This document shows, piece after piece, positions 54,693 to 63,544 of a DNA stretch of 64,000 nt. Location: the IMG/VR virus record IMGVR_UViG_3300050821_004383, positions 1-64,000 of that record; one strand, written 5' to 3'. Source of the stretch: a virus. The stretch's first letter is position 1. Every line of letters begins with the position of its first letter. Below the pieces are notes generated by a model. That model was not told where the DNA came from, made no database searches, and worked only from the letters and a program-made list of their open reading frames with translations. Made by a program: the position numbers and the translations under genes.

Positions 54693-56732
54693 ATGGGTTT
54701 TAAAGCAATAGCTGAACCGTTGGCAAAGATGGGCGTCCCTATGACGCCAGTGCGACCGGGCACAAAGAGAGCCTTCCTTCCGGACTTCCCTACCACTGCG
54801 ACTACAGACTTGAAAACGATTGAAGAGTGGGACGCTGCATATCCCGACTGCAACGCCGCTTGTGTTGCGCGTGCGGAAGAGGGCGGCGTTTGGTTCTTCG
54901 AAGTGGACTCTGCGGACGTAATCCCTCGCTTGGAGCGCCAGACCGGGCAAACGATGCCCGAGACCTTTCGCGTGCGCTCACGTCCCGGTCGCGGCCACTA
55001 CTATTTCCGCCACACGCCCGCATCTATCGCGCTGGGGAATATCAGTCAGACCTACGTCATGGGACAAGACTGGTCTGTTCGCACTAATCGAGAATACGTC
55101 GTTGGTCCCGGAAGCATCCACCCGGACACAAAGTTGCCTTACACCGCGCTCAACTGGAACACACCGATTGCGAAGGCACCGGACTGGCTCATTAACTGGT
55201 TCATATCTCAAAAGACCCAGAAGCAAAATACTGCTGCGCCAGTAGCGGAGGCTCCTCGCAACGAAAGCGGACTGGTGCCACACGGCGCGATTCACGGCTA
55301 CATGCTGTCAGAAGCCGGACGCTTGCGCAACCTGGGACTAGGCGAGGAGTCTATTCGCACCGCGCTCCGCGAACTGGTTGAGAAGAACTGCCAGCCGCCG
55401 ATTGATTGGGACAAGGTTGACACGATGGCAAGGTCCATCTGCAACTTCCCGGCAGGCGAGAATAAGGGCATCGTGCTAAATCAGGCACCGGAGCCGCCGC
55501 CCAGCGCGGAGCCGGAAGAAGAACTAAGTTTTGAAGCCGTCTCGTACCCGGTGTTTCCTCATTGGGTAATGGAAGGGACGAGCATCTACGAGGGCTTCGC
55601 GAAGCCGTATTGTAAGGAGAACTCTCGCATCGATTACTTCATGTGGATGCCGACCGCCGCGATGATGATGAACTATCTCGGCACGAAGGTGACCGTTCCG
55701 TTCTCCTCGTGGAAGCCGTCGTTTTATATCGTGCTGATTGGACGACGCGGACAAACTAATAAGTCGTCCTCGATGAAAGACGGGATGCGTTACTTGAACT
55801 TTGCGGGTATACTGTCTCATTACTCGAAGAGTTTGAAAAACGCGGACGGTAGGTCCATCGTGTGGGAGGCAGGCTCGGCGGAGGGACTCGGCACCGACAT
55901 GATGCGCATCAACTGCAAGAACGCCATCTTATTCTACGACGAACTATCCGCCCTGGTCTCGAAGGCCCGCATCGAGGGCAGCAGCCTTTACAGCGCGTTG
56001 TTGAAAATGTACGACTCGAACAACTTTGGCAACTCGGTGAAGACCAAGAAGGACGCCTTCGAGGTGGAAGAGGGGACGTATTGCGGGAGCCTTATCACCG
56101 CTACCACCGATAAAAAGTTCATGGAACTGTGGTCACAACTCGCGGGTGAAGACACCGGGTTGAACGACCGTTTCACCTGGGTCTTGGAGCCGAAGGAACT
56201 CCCGACAAAGAGATTGGAGCACGTCGTTAACTTCAACGAGGCCGCTCTAATTACTCGTAAGTTTATCGACCGCGCTGTAGAGAAGAAAGTTTTTCAATTC
56301 TTCGACAAGACTCCTCTAATGAAGACATTGGAGATGTACGATAACCGTGCCGCTGCCCGCGCAGAGAAGTGGGCGTTGTACTTTGCTATCGACTTGGGGC
56401 TGCAAGAGATTGACGAGGACTGCTTGGAGCGCGGCATCGAAATGGTGAAGTACGAGTACGCCGTGAAGGATTATCTGGAAGTCTTCGAGGCTAAGAACGA
56501 CGAATCAGCAATTCAGCAGGGCGTACTTCGTACGCTTAAGAAGAACGGGCTGGTGATGAAGAAGCGCGACATCGAGCGTGCCCTTAACTCGAACAAGTAC
56601 GGGTTGAGCGTTTGGAACAAAGCGTATTTTGCTCTAGTTAACAGCGGATACATAGTGGAAGAGGGCCGTGGCGTGAAGGACAGCCCTCGCGTGGTCCGTA
56701 TGCTGCGCAATATGGATAGTGGAGGAGATTAA
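54693..56732 (+). CDS. Prim-pol/helicase fusion
   Basis: This encodes 679 residues. The N-terminal 180 residues match the bifunctional primase-polymerase fold: GVPMTPVRPGTKRAFLPDF, VWFFEVDSAD, GHYYFRH, EYVVGPGSIHP. A helical PriCT-like linker follows (200-250). The C-terminal half is a DUF3987-like ATPase with a degenerate P-loop VLIGRRGQTNKSSSM and FYDELSAL. It would prime and unwind DNA for the nearby polymerase. Confidence 0.8.
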   Translation: MGFKAIAEPLAKMGVPMTPVRPGTKRAFLPDFPTTATTDLKTIEEWDAAYPDCNAACVARAEEGGVWFFEVDSADVIPRLERQTGQTMPETFRVRSRPGRGHYYFRHTPASIALGNISQTYVMGQDWSVRTNREYVVGPGSIHPDTKLPYTALNWNTPIAKAPDWLINWFISQKTQKQNTAAPVAEAPRNESGLVPHGAIHGYMLSEAGRLRNLGLGEESIRTALRELVEKNCQPPIDWDKVDTMARSICNFPAGENKGIVLNQAPEPPPSAEPEEELSFEAVSYPVFPHWVMEGTSIYEGFAKPYCKENSRIDYFMWMPTAAMMMNYLGTKVTVPFSSWKPSFYIVLIGRRGQTNKSSSMKDGMRYLNFAGILSHYSKSLKNADGRSIVWEAGSAEGLGTDMMRINCKNAILFYDELSALVSKARIEGSSLYSALLKMYDSNNFGNSVKTKKDAFEVEEGTYCGSLITATTDKKFMELWSQLAGEDTGLNDRFTWVLEPKELPTKRLEHVVNFNEAALITRKFIDRAVEKKVFQFFDKTPLMKTLEMYDNRAAARAEKWALYFAIDLGLQEIDEDCLERGIEMVKYEYAVKDYLEVFEAKNDESAIQQGVLRTLKKNGLVMKKRDIERALNSNKYGLSVWNKAYFALVNSGYIVEEGRGVKDSPRVVRMLRNMDSGGD

Positions 56733-56948
56733 ATGACTGAGTTCTACTTTGAAACAAGCGAATCAGACGGCACTTGTCGAGTTAACTTAACTCCCGGCTC
56801 CTACCCGCCGAAATTGTGCGGGAGAGAAGCGTGCGCTAAGGCTGACTTTCAGATGTTAGAAAGCGACGAGCGCGTTCACATCCCTGTTTGCAGAGAGCAC
56901 GGGAAGAAGATTGCTGCATCAGGAACAACCGTGAGGTTTGAAGAGTGA
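56733..56948 (+). CDS. Small Cys/His protein, 71 aa
   Basis: GGAGGAG precedes the ATG. LCGREACAKA...PVCREHGKK could bind zinc. Sits between primase and polymerase. Confidence 0.5.
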   Translation: MTEFYFETSESDGTCRVNLTPGSYPPKLCGREACAKADFQMLESDERVHIPVCREHGKKIAASGTTVRFEE

Positions 56949-58165
56949 TTGAACTGCATTGCGACTTCGAATCACGCAGCCCGGTTTCTCCCGGGGACGT
57001 GGGATTGCATAACTACATCTTCCATCCGGAGACGGAGCCGCTATTCCTCTGGTACAAAATAGGTGACGCGGGCTACCAGTGTTGGAACATCTGGGAGAGG
57101 GCAGGCTTCGTAGAGCGCGACTGGGAGGGCATGAGCGTCCCCCAAGATTTGGACGAATCGTTGCATGACCCGGATGTGATGCTCGTTGCCTTCAACAGCG
57201 CTTTTGAGCGCTACATGTTCAAGAAGCTGGGATACGATATCCCGGCCAGTCGTTTCATAGACCCACAAGTCGGAGGGCGTTACCTCTCGCTCCCCGCCAG
57301 CCTTGACGTGCAGTGTCGCGTCATGGACCTACCTGCAAACCTCACCAAAGACGAACGCGGAGAAGAACTAATCAAGCTATTCTGCGAGAAAGTAATCGTT
57401 AAGAAGACTAAGAAAAATCCCGCCCGGGAGTATTACAACGATTGGACCACGCACCCTCGTGAGTGGCAGGAGTTTCTGAATTACGGCAGACAGGACGTTG
57501 TTGCGGAGGGAGAACTACTTCGCAGAATGCGAATCTTGCGTGCGCTCCCCCTCCCGGAGTTTGAACAGAAGTTGTGGCTGCTTGACCAGACGATAAACGA
57601 CCGAGGCATGCCTGTAGACCGCGTGTTCGTTGAGAAGATGTACCGACTGGCGGTACGCGCCAAGGAAGAAGCGAAGAAAAACTTCGAGAAGATGACAGGC
57701 GTTACAAACGCAAATTCGCCCGCTCAGATTAAGAAGTGGGCAAAGACACAAGGCTATCCGTACGGCACGTTGAAGAAGGACACCGTCACGTCCGTGCTCA
57801 AGGACCCGGATATCAAGTTGACCGACACGTGTCGTGCAGCATTAAAGATGCGTGCGGAAGCGGCCAGCACAAGTTATCAAAAGCTGGGGAAGATATTAGA
57901 GTGTGTCTCCCCAGACGGGAGGTTGCGCGGGCAATTTATTTTCTTGGGTAGTTCTCGCTGTGGGCGGTGGTCTGGTAACGCTGTACAACTTCATAATTTC
58001 CCGCGCCCTCTGGTTGTGGGAGGTTTTGACTTCGAAGACCAGAAGGTCGTGAGGGAAGCACGTGCGATGGTGTACGCGGAAGACTACGATGGCATCAAGG
58101 AAAAATACTTGAGTGTTCTTCTTGTTGTGAAAAGTCTGATTCGTACGGTGTTTGTCGCGCCATGA
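56945..58165 (+). CDS. Family A DNA polymerase, N-terminal part (split gene)
   Basis: This encodes 406 residues from a GTG in an overlap. LHCDFESRSPV (DxE), then FNSAFERY and the GRQDVVAEGELL segment form the 3'-5' exonuclease domain (1-200). Next come palm/thumb elements including GSSRCGRWSG and LHNFPRP. The frame ends at KSLIRTVFVAP, just before motif A, where an HNH cassette is inserted. The rest is at 59050-60160. Confidence 0.85.
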   Translation: MIELHCDFESRSPVSPGDVGLHNYIFHPETEPLFLWYKIGDAGYQCWNIWERAGFVERDWEGMSVPQDLDESLHDPDVMLVAFNSAFERYMFKKLGYDIPASRFIDPQVGGRYLSLPASLDVQCRVMDLPANLTKDERGEELIKLFCEKVIVKKTKKNPAREYYNDWTTHPREWQEFLNYGRQDVVAEGELLRRMRILRALPLPEFEQKLWLLDQTINDRGMPVDRVFVEKMYRLAVRAKEEAKKNFEKMTGVTNANSPAQIKKWAKTQGYPYGTLKKDTVTSVLKDPDIKLTDTCRAALKMRAEAASTSYQKLGKILECVSPDGRLRGQFIFLGSSRCGRWSGNAVQLHNFPRPLVVGGFDFEDQKVVREARAMVYAEDYDGIKEKYLSVLLVVKSLIRTVFVAP

Positions 58166-58374
58166 TTACTCTAATTAGAACTCCAAAATGTGACTACCCG
58201 TCGTGCTCGTGGCAAGGTCTCGTTAAAGATTTGCTGCGGTGGCTTGATGTTGGGGGACCATATCGTTTGTGCCCGGAGCACTATAAATTAAAGTATTTTC
58301 AACGTCAACAAGAACAGATGCAGGCTCAAAAGGATGAGTTTGACGCACTTGAAAAGGGAAAGTATGAGAAGTAA
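58162..58374 (+). CDS. Small Cys/His protein in the polymerase insertion, 70 aa
   Basis: ATG overlaps the stop of the polymerase N-part (ATGA), so it is translationally coupled. CDYPSCSW...LCPEHYKLKYF could bind zinc; the C-terminus is a Q/E helix. Part of the inserted cassette. Confidence 0.55.
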   Translation: MITLIRTPKCDYPSCSWQGLVKDLLRWLDVGGPYRLCPEHYKLKYFQRQQEQMQAQKDEFDALEKGKYEK

Positions 58375-59053
58375 ATACTACGTAGCTGGAACACATCATT
58401 CAACTGGCAGTTGTCTGTTGTTTTCCAAGGAAGAGGATAAAATTATCCGAGGAATGTATGAATCGAGTATACCAGTTCAAAACATTGCTCGAAAGTACGG
58501 AATTTGTTTGCCGACTGTTTATGCTTCTGTTCGTCGTGCGGGCGGTCGTGTTCGTAAGAAAGGAGAAAGCGATAAGCGAAAAAGACTAACCCTTGAGCGT
58601 GCAAAAGAACAAATACCTACAGCCTTAGCGGTGCGTCACGACAGCAAGCGCAGGCCGCAAGTGTTGGTAGCGTGCCCTCTTCAAACATCTCCCAGTTGTC
58701 AAGTACGAAAACCAAAGTGGCGCTACATAAACACGAAGATGCGTCAGACTACGGGGATTTGTCGAAGTTGCTCAGGTTTTCGCGGAGGACATGTTTCTAA
58801 CGGCTACAGACGTGTTTATATAAACGGAAAGTCTGTGGCGGAACACCGCACAGTTATGGAAAGGATGCTAGGTCGAAAACTTCGTTTTTATGAGACAGTG
58901 CATCACAAAAACGGAGACGGGTTAGATAATAGGCCACGTAATCTTGAATTGTTTACGAGTCGCCACACAAAAGGCGCGAGACCACGAGATTTGGTAAAAT
59001 ACTTGAAAACAATCCCAGTAAGTTTGGGAGGATTGAAGGAGAAGCAGCGATGA
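58364..59053 (+). CDS. HNH homing endonuclease inside the polymerase gene
   Basis: This encodes 229 residues; ATG at 58364 after AAGGGAA. Residues 20-55 hold an HTH (IPVQNIARKYGICLPTVYASVRRAGG). The C-terminal half has NGYRRVYINGKSVAEHRTVMERMLGRKL and VHHKNGDGLDNRPRNLELF, the HNH_3-type core. The stop overlaps the ATG of the polymerase C-part. Typical mobile element that splits phage polymerase genes. Confidence 0.87.
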   Translation: MRSKYYVAGTHHSTGSCLLFSKEEDKIIRGMYESSIPVQNIARKYGICLPTVYASVRRAGGRVRKKGESDKRKRLTLERAKEQIPTALAVRHDSKRRPQVLVACPLQTSPSCQVRKPKWRYINTKMRQTTGICRSCSGFRGGHVSNGYRRVYINGKSVAEHRTVMERMLGRKLRFYETVHHKNGDGLDNRPRNLELFTSRHTKGARPRDLVKYLKTIPVSLGGLKEKQR

Positions 59054-60160
59054 GTACAAGATTTAACGTCTGCGACCTTTAACGCGATTGAAACCAGAGT
59101 AGGAGCATGGCTGGCGGGCTGCACCGACTTGATGAAGGTCTTCGAGCCGTACACCGACCAGTTTGGCGTCTACCAGAAGAACGGACGGGACCCGTATCTT
59201 GCGTTCGCGTGTAAAATGTGGGCGCTCGATTACGCTCCTCTCTACGCCGATTACAAGGGCAAGAATGGCAAGGACCGCAAGGGCGACGCGAAGCGTAAAC
59301 GCCAAATTGCAAAGCCGGGAGTCCTCGGCGCTATTTATCGTCTCGCTGGCGGCGGATGGGGATTCGCACCTCCACGCAAGGACCACGGCGACGATTGCAA
59401 CGCTAAGGAAGTTGGAGCCAACGGCAAAAAGATTGGCGTGAAGCACTGCCACTGCGAAGAGGTTCGCGACCGCATCAAGACCGGGATGTGGGGATACGCT
59501 GATAACATGGGCATCGAGATGTCGCAGGAGCAGGCGAACGAAGTCGTGCGCATCTTCCGAGACTCGTATCCGGAAATTTGCGACCCTCAGCGCGGTATTT
59601 GGAAGCAGCTAGAGGTTGCGGTCGCGGACGTGATGCACCCGGACCACCCGGCGACCGTGCGCACGATTGGACCGAACGGCTGCGTCGTAATCGACCGTCT
59701 TAACATCGAGGGCCGCAAGCCGATGATGCGCATGCGCCTGCCCTCGGGACGCTACCTACACTATTTGGATGCAAGACTCGAACCCACGCTGATGCCGTGG
59801 AAGGGAGAAGACGACGATGGAAACGAAATTGAAGTTTACCGTGACAGTCTCATTTACGCCGGAACAAATCAAAAGACTAAGCAGTGGGATATCTGGGTTT
59901 CCACCCACGGAGGGAAGCTCTTTGAAAATCTCGTCCAAGGAATTGCTCGCGATATTCTCGCTCATTGCCTTCTCCGATTCGAGGCCCTTGAAATGCCTCT
60001 CGTCGGACACGTTCACGACGAAGGTATTGCGCTGGTGGAAAACGACCTGCTCTCGCCTACGCACCATGACATGGTCGAGATAATGAGCACGCCGATTGCG
60101 GAGTACCCCGGGTTGTTGCTCGGCGCGGACGGGTACGAAGATTTGTACTATCACAAGTGA
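59050..60160 (+). CDS. Family A DNA polymerase, C-terminal part, needing a +1 frameshift
   Basis: ATG 59050 has AAGGAG upstream and reads MSTRFNVCDL then a UAA. A +1 slip at CTT-TAA-C continues as NAIETRVGAWLAGC, restoring the polymerase motif A (VCDLNAIETR) with its catalytic Asp. The downstream frame stays open to 60160 and includes the VGHVHDEG motif C. If translation began at the internal ATG 59129, the catalytic Asp would be lost. A sequencing indel (extra T in CTTT) is the main alternative. Confidence 0.7.
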
Positions 60161-60166
60161 GGATAT

Positions 60167-60370
60167 ATGTCTCAGGAAGGATTATCACCAAATTTGAGAG
60201 AGAAAGTCGCAGAAGCCATAGACAACGGCTCAGTGCAGTGGCAAATTCATACGCTGTACAATCAATTCGGATTGGAGACAGATGACATCAGAGAGGCGGT
60301 GTATATTAATTCGAGGGGCGTCCTCTCGATGAAAGTGATTTTAGGAGAAAGTAATGATTCCTCAAGATAG
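60167..60370 (+). CDS. Hypothetical protein, 67 aa
   Basis: Small helical/beta protein; the end overlaps the ATP-grasp gene. No family. Confidence 0.45.
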   Translation: MSQEGLSPNLREKVAEAIDNGSVQWQIHTLYNQFGLETDDIREAVYINSRGVLSMKVILGESNDSSR

Positions 60371-61097
60371 CGCGAAGTTTTGGTTCCCTAGGCTGGTATC
60401 ACACCCGTGGAAGTGGATGCGGGATTGGCTCCCGAACACGGTGATGATTGATTACTCCGAAGAAGCGCTAGCAGATTCTTTAAGAGGGCACCATACCGCC
60501 GAGTATGACCGACTGTACTACGCCGTAGAGGCCGCTATACGGCATGAAATTGCTGGTCCGGCTTTCATTCGCACCGATATCACATCGGCAAAACACTCGG
60601 GACGCAACGCGTACATTGTGGATGGAACAGACGAGGACGGATTGAACCACGCGTTACTTACTACGCTCGCCCATTCACAATTGAAGACCTACCACGGTAA
60701 GATGAAAGCGAGCGCGATTATGGTGCGCAGCGTCATCGAGATTCAAGCCGACCGTACCGCATTTCACGGCCTGCCGATTGGAAAAGAGTGGCGCGTTTTT
60801 GCAGACCAAAGAGGTGTGCAGTGCCATCACGGATACTGGCCTACGGTTGCACTTGATGGGCATATGGATGATGGACAACCGCCAACAGAGAACAGTTTGG
60901 GCCTTCACTGGATTCGCACCGATGCACTAGACGCCGCGAAGTTGGCGGCAAAGGCAATGGGGCAATTCAAGTGGAGCGTAGACTTCGCAGAAGATACAAG
61001 CGGCAAGGTCTGGCTGCTCGATATGGCAACCGCGATGAACTCATTCCACACCCCAGAGTGCCCATTTTTTCAACTTGACAATCTGGAACGATTGTGA
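60354..61097 (+). CDS. ATP-grasp domain protein
   Basis: This encodes 247 residues. GPAFIRTDITSAKHSG, MVRSVIEIQ, LPIGKEWRVFADQ, YWP, and WSVDFAEDTSGKVWLLDMATAMNSF follow the ATP-grasp order of nucleotide-binding and metal-binding strands. ATP-grasp enzymes ligate a carboxylate to an amine; the phage substrate is unknown. Confidence 0.72.
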   Translation: MIPQDSAKFWFPRLVSHPWKWMRDWLPNTVMIDYSEEALADSLRGHHTAEYDRLYYAVEAAIRHEIAGPAFIRTDITSAKHSGRNAYIVDGTDEDGLNHALLTTLAHSQLKTYHGKMKASAIMVRSVIEIQADRTAFHGLPIGKEWRVFADQRGVQCHHGYWPTVALDGHMDDGQPPTENSLGLHWIRTDALDAAKLAAKAMGQFKWSVDFAEDTSGKVWLLDMATAMNSFHTPECPFFQLDNLERL

Positions 61098-61103
61098 TAC
61101 GCT
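61075..61103 (+). promoter_or_regulatory. Promoter for the lysis-type operon
   Basis: TTGACA (61075), 17-nt spacer, TACGCT (61098). Lies in the 3' end of the ATP-grasp gene. Confidence 0.75.
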
Positions 61104-61120
61104 TTAAAGATGGAGGCACC

Positions 61121-61657
61121 ATGCGAAGACTAGCAGGTACAGTACTAGCCTTGTTCGCAGTTTTGTTGGCGTTGCCATCGACGCCGGAAATCAAGTTCAG
61201 ACCGACACCGCCCACGGAGGCATCCATCCGCGCGGATATACAGGCGGAAAAGTTGCAGCGCCAGTACGACTTGGCGGAGAACCAAGCCGACCGAGTATTT
61301 AGCAAGGTAGGCTGCACGACCGAGTTTTCCGAACTGGTTGCACACGCTGCTGTAGACGAACGTCTCCCCGCGAGATTAATTGCGGCGGTGGTAGTCACCG
61401 AGAGCACGTGCGACCCATCAAAAATCTCCCGCACCCAGGACGTGGGATTGATGCAAGTCAACCGCAAAGTTTGGAAAGTATCAACGGCCAAATTGCTCAA
61501 CCCGGCCTTCAACGTTAAGTTTGCCGCGCACCATATTCTGGCACCATTGGTGCACACGTACGGCATCCGAGAGGGCCTGCACCGCTACAACGGTCTGGGC
61601 AACCCCTCCAATGAGTACAGCGAGAAGGTTATGAGAATCGCGGGGTTTCAGTCATGA
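61121..61657 (+). CDS. Secreted lytic transglycosylase (SLT type)
   Basis: This encodes 178 residues; ATG 61121 follows GGAGGCACC. Signal peptide MRRLAGTVLALFAVLLALPS. The SLT core is LIAAVVVTESTCDPSKIS (catalytic Glu), GLMQVN, HHI and HRYNG. It cleaves peptidoglycan; role in lysis or entry. Early-strand location suggests entry or control rather than final lysis, but this is inference. Confidence 0.82.
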   Translation: MRRLAGTVLALFAVLLALPSTPEIKFRPTPPTEASIRADIQAEKLQRQYDLAENQADRVFSKVGCTTEFSELVAHAAVDERLPARLIAAVVVTESTCDPSKISRTQDVGLMQVNRKVWKVSTAKLLNPAFNVKFAAHHILAPLVHTYGIREGLHRYNGLGNPSNEYSEKVMRIAGFQS

Positions 61658-61992
61658 AACGTGCTATGCCGTGGTGGGTCCCGCTAATCCTGTTGCTGCT
61701 CCTGTTGTGGACCATCGCGGCGAACGCAAAGCAGACCCAGCCGGACCCGAACCGCGTCAAGCAGATTCAAACGGCGCTCCTGGCCCACGGGTTCGAGTCC
61801 GGCAAAACGTGGCCCCAGACCCAGGAAATTCTTCGAGGCATCGCTAAGGCCCACGGATGGCAGGTGCACCGCGCACCTGATGCCCGGGTGCTCGGATGTG
61901 TGTTGGAACTCGGTAACAAGTATTTTGACCCCCAGATTTGCGACGAAGGCCCTAATCGTTTGGAGAAACCTTTGGATGACGAGGCTCAATAA
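61654..61992 (+). CDS. Membrane-anchored hypothetical protein, 112 aa
   Basis: A strong N-terminal hydrophobic segment (WWVPLILLLLLLWTIAANA) with a possible cleavage site, then a soluble domain with two Cys. Coupled to the transglycosylase by ATGA, so probably works at the envelope. Confidence 0.6.
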   Translation: MKRAMPWWVPLILLLLLLWTIAANAKQTQPDPNRVKQIQTALLAHGFESGKTWPQTQEILRGIAKAHGWQVHRAPDARVLGCVLELGNKYFDPQICDEGPNRLEKPLDDEAQ

Positions 61993-61998
61993 AGGGTC

Positions 61999-62027
61999 TT
62001 GACTTTTTTAAAGAAGTGTGGTATGGT
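61999..62027 (+). promoter_or_regulatory. Promoter upstream of the 452-residue gene
   Basis: TTGACT (61999), 17-nt spacer, TATGGT (62022). Confidence 0.72.
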
Positions 62028-62045
62028 ATTCAAAGTGAGGAAATT

Positions 62046-63404
62046 ATGACCAAAAATCAGCTTGTTATTCAGCACGACCTTTCGAAGTTGTCCCCAGAAC
62101 AGTTGACGCAGTATTTGCGGGACGTGAGCGAATTTATCGGGCTGGACCCGAACTTGAACGCGCTCGATACCATCTGGATGCAGAACGAGAACGGTCCCGG
62201 TCAGTCTCTCGTTGTCTACGCCCGCCGTGGCACCGCAGAAATTCTTCGCAATTTGTACGGCATCAACATCACCTCTCTTCCCCACGTAATCACTCCTCAA
62301 GGTTCAATCGTTTTCACTGCGACCGGAACAAATCAGAAGGGCCGTCAAGAGATTGCAATCGGTTCGAAGTACATCGCCGCGCTCTCAGGCAAGGCTCTCG
62401 ATGACGCCATTATGACCGCGAGCACACGCGCGATTCGCCGCGTCACTATGCAGTTCACCTCTCTCGGAATCTTGGATGTGAGCGAAGTCGAAGCGATTCA
62501 AGGCAGCACCGTGAATCCCGCAGCAGGCGCGACACTCGCAGGCAGTCCGGTGGTGCTCCCGCCCGCGCCGTCCGTCCCGGCGAACAATGCCCCAGGCCGC
62601 GACATTACGATGATTGCTCCTTCCCAGGACCCTAAGACCCAGGCGCAGGTTGCCGCCGTGATGCTCATTAATCAGGCCGATAACATCAAACAAGTTTACG
62701 AGGAAGGCAGAGCCGCCTTGGCCGCGATGCCGGAACCGAAAGCGGACATTTATCCGGCTATTTCGAGCGTCCTAGCGCCTGTAACTCCTGTAGAATCACC
62801 AGTTACGACCGTTCCGGAAGCGGACAAAGAAGCGGCTAAACCGCGCCGCGCTCGCAAACCGCGCAACACGGTCTCTATGGACGGCCCGGAGCCGGAAGTC
62901 GTTCTCTCGCCCGCTCAAGTGGACGAGACTGTCCGGGCCATTATGACGGCAGATAGTGCGCCAGCGCCCGCCCCAGTGCCAGCAGCGCCTATTTCAGCGC
63001 CTGCCCCGGTTTCAGCGCCTGCCCCGGTTTCAACACCCGTTGAAACGGCCCCAAAGACTGAAACTGCCCCGCCGCAAGTCGTCCCCCAAACGGGAGCCAA
63101 TCAGGTCAGCACCAATTCCGCCTCGGCTGCACCGTCAACTGACTTCCCGGGCAAGCCGACCGACGCGCAGATGGGCGAGTACCGCAAGCGCGTGTCAGTC
63201 TATACCTCGGAACTGCCTAGCAGCGAGAACATGGGCAGCGTGCAAAAGATGCGTGCCTTCATTACCCGCCAGACGGGTGCGGCACCTCAGTTCATGACTG
63301 TTGAACAATGGGAAGAAATGCTTTCCTGGTTTGAGTCCTTCGTGGAGCGCAACAAGGTCAAAGGGTTGGTGAACTACATCAATGATTCTCTAGGGGTGAA
63401 ATAA
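62046..63404 (+). CDS. Putative ssDNA annealing/recombination protein
   Basis: This encodes 452 residues; ATG 62046 after GAGGAAA. The N-terminal 165 residues include IDALDT-like and AEILRNLYGINITSLP segments. GKALDDAIMTASTRAIRRVTMQFTSLGILDVSEVEAI resembles the Rad52/Sak-type annealing pattern (a rotation of TRA.RR...G.G.LDxxE). A long P/A/V linker (about 185-370) and a helical C-terminal domain follow. The family call is tentative. Confidence 0.5.
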   Translation: MTKNQLVIQHDLSKLSPEQLTQYLRDVSEFIGLDPNLNALDTIWMQNENGPGQSLVVYARRGTAEILRNLYGINITSLPHVITPQGSIVFTATGTNQKGRQEIAIGSKYIAALSGKALDDAIMTASTRAIRRVTMQFTSLGILDVSEVEAIQGSTVNPAAGATLAGSPVVLPPAPSVPANNAPGRDITMIAPSQDPKTQAQVAAVMLINQADNIKQVYEEGRAALAAMPEPKADIYPAISSVLAPVTPVESPVTTVPEADKEAAKPRRARKPRNTVSMDGPEPEVVLSPAQVDETVRAIMTADSAPAPAPVPAAPISAPAPVSAPAPVSTPVETAPKTETAPPQVVPQTGANQVSTNSASAAPSTDFPGKPTDAQMGEYRKRVSVYTSELPSSENMGSVQKMRAFITRQTGAAPQFMTVEQWEEMLSWFESFVERNKVKGLVNYINDSLGVK

Positions 63405-63544
63405 TGAATAAGACACCAAAACAGCTAGGACACAACACACGTTACAGCGACTCGTCTCTCTACGACGAAGTTTGCAAAAAGTGTGGTGCAACAGACGGTC
63501 GCGGAGACGACCGACTCAACCAGCCTTGTCCCAGGAAGAAGTGA
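63404..63544 (+). CDS. Small zinc-binding candidate, 46 aa
   Basis: TAATG start. VCKKCGATDGRGDDRLNQPCP gives CxxC plus a later Cys. The stop overlaps the GTG of the helicase. Confidence 0.55.
   Translation: MNKTPKQLGHNTRYSDSSLYDEVCKKCGATDGRGDDRLNQPCPRKK

Noticed and set aside
58160-59060. Group I intron in the polymerase gene
   Set aside because: Not excluded, but coupled ATGA starts, a ribosome site before the C-part and a disrupted frame at the expected junction favour a split gene; no P7-like core was recognised by eye.
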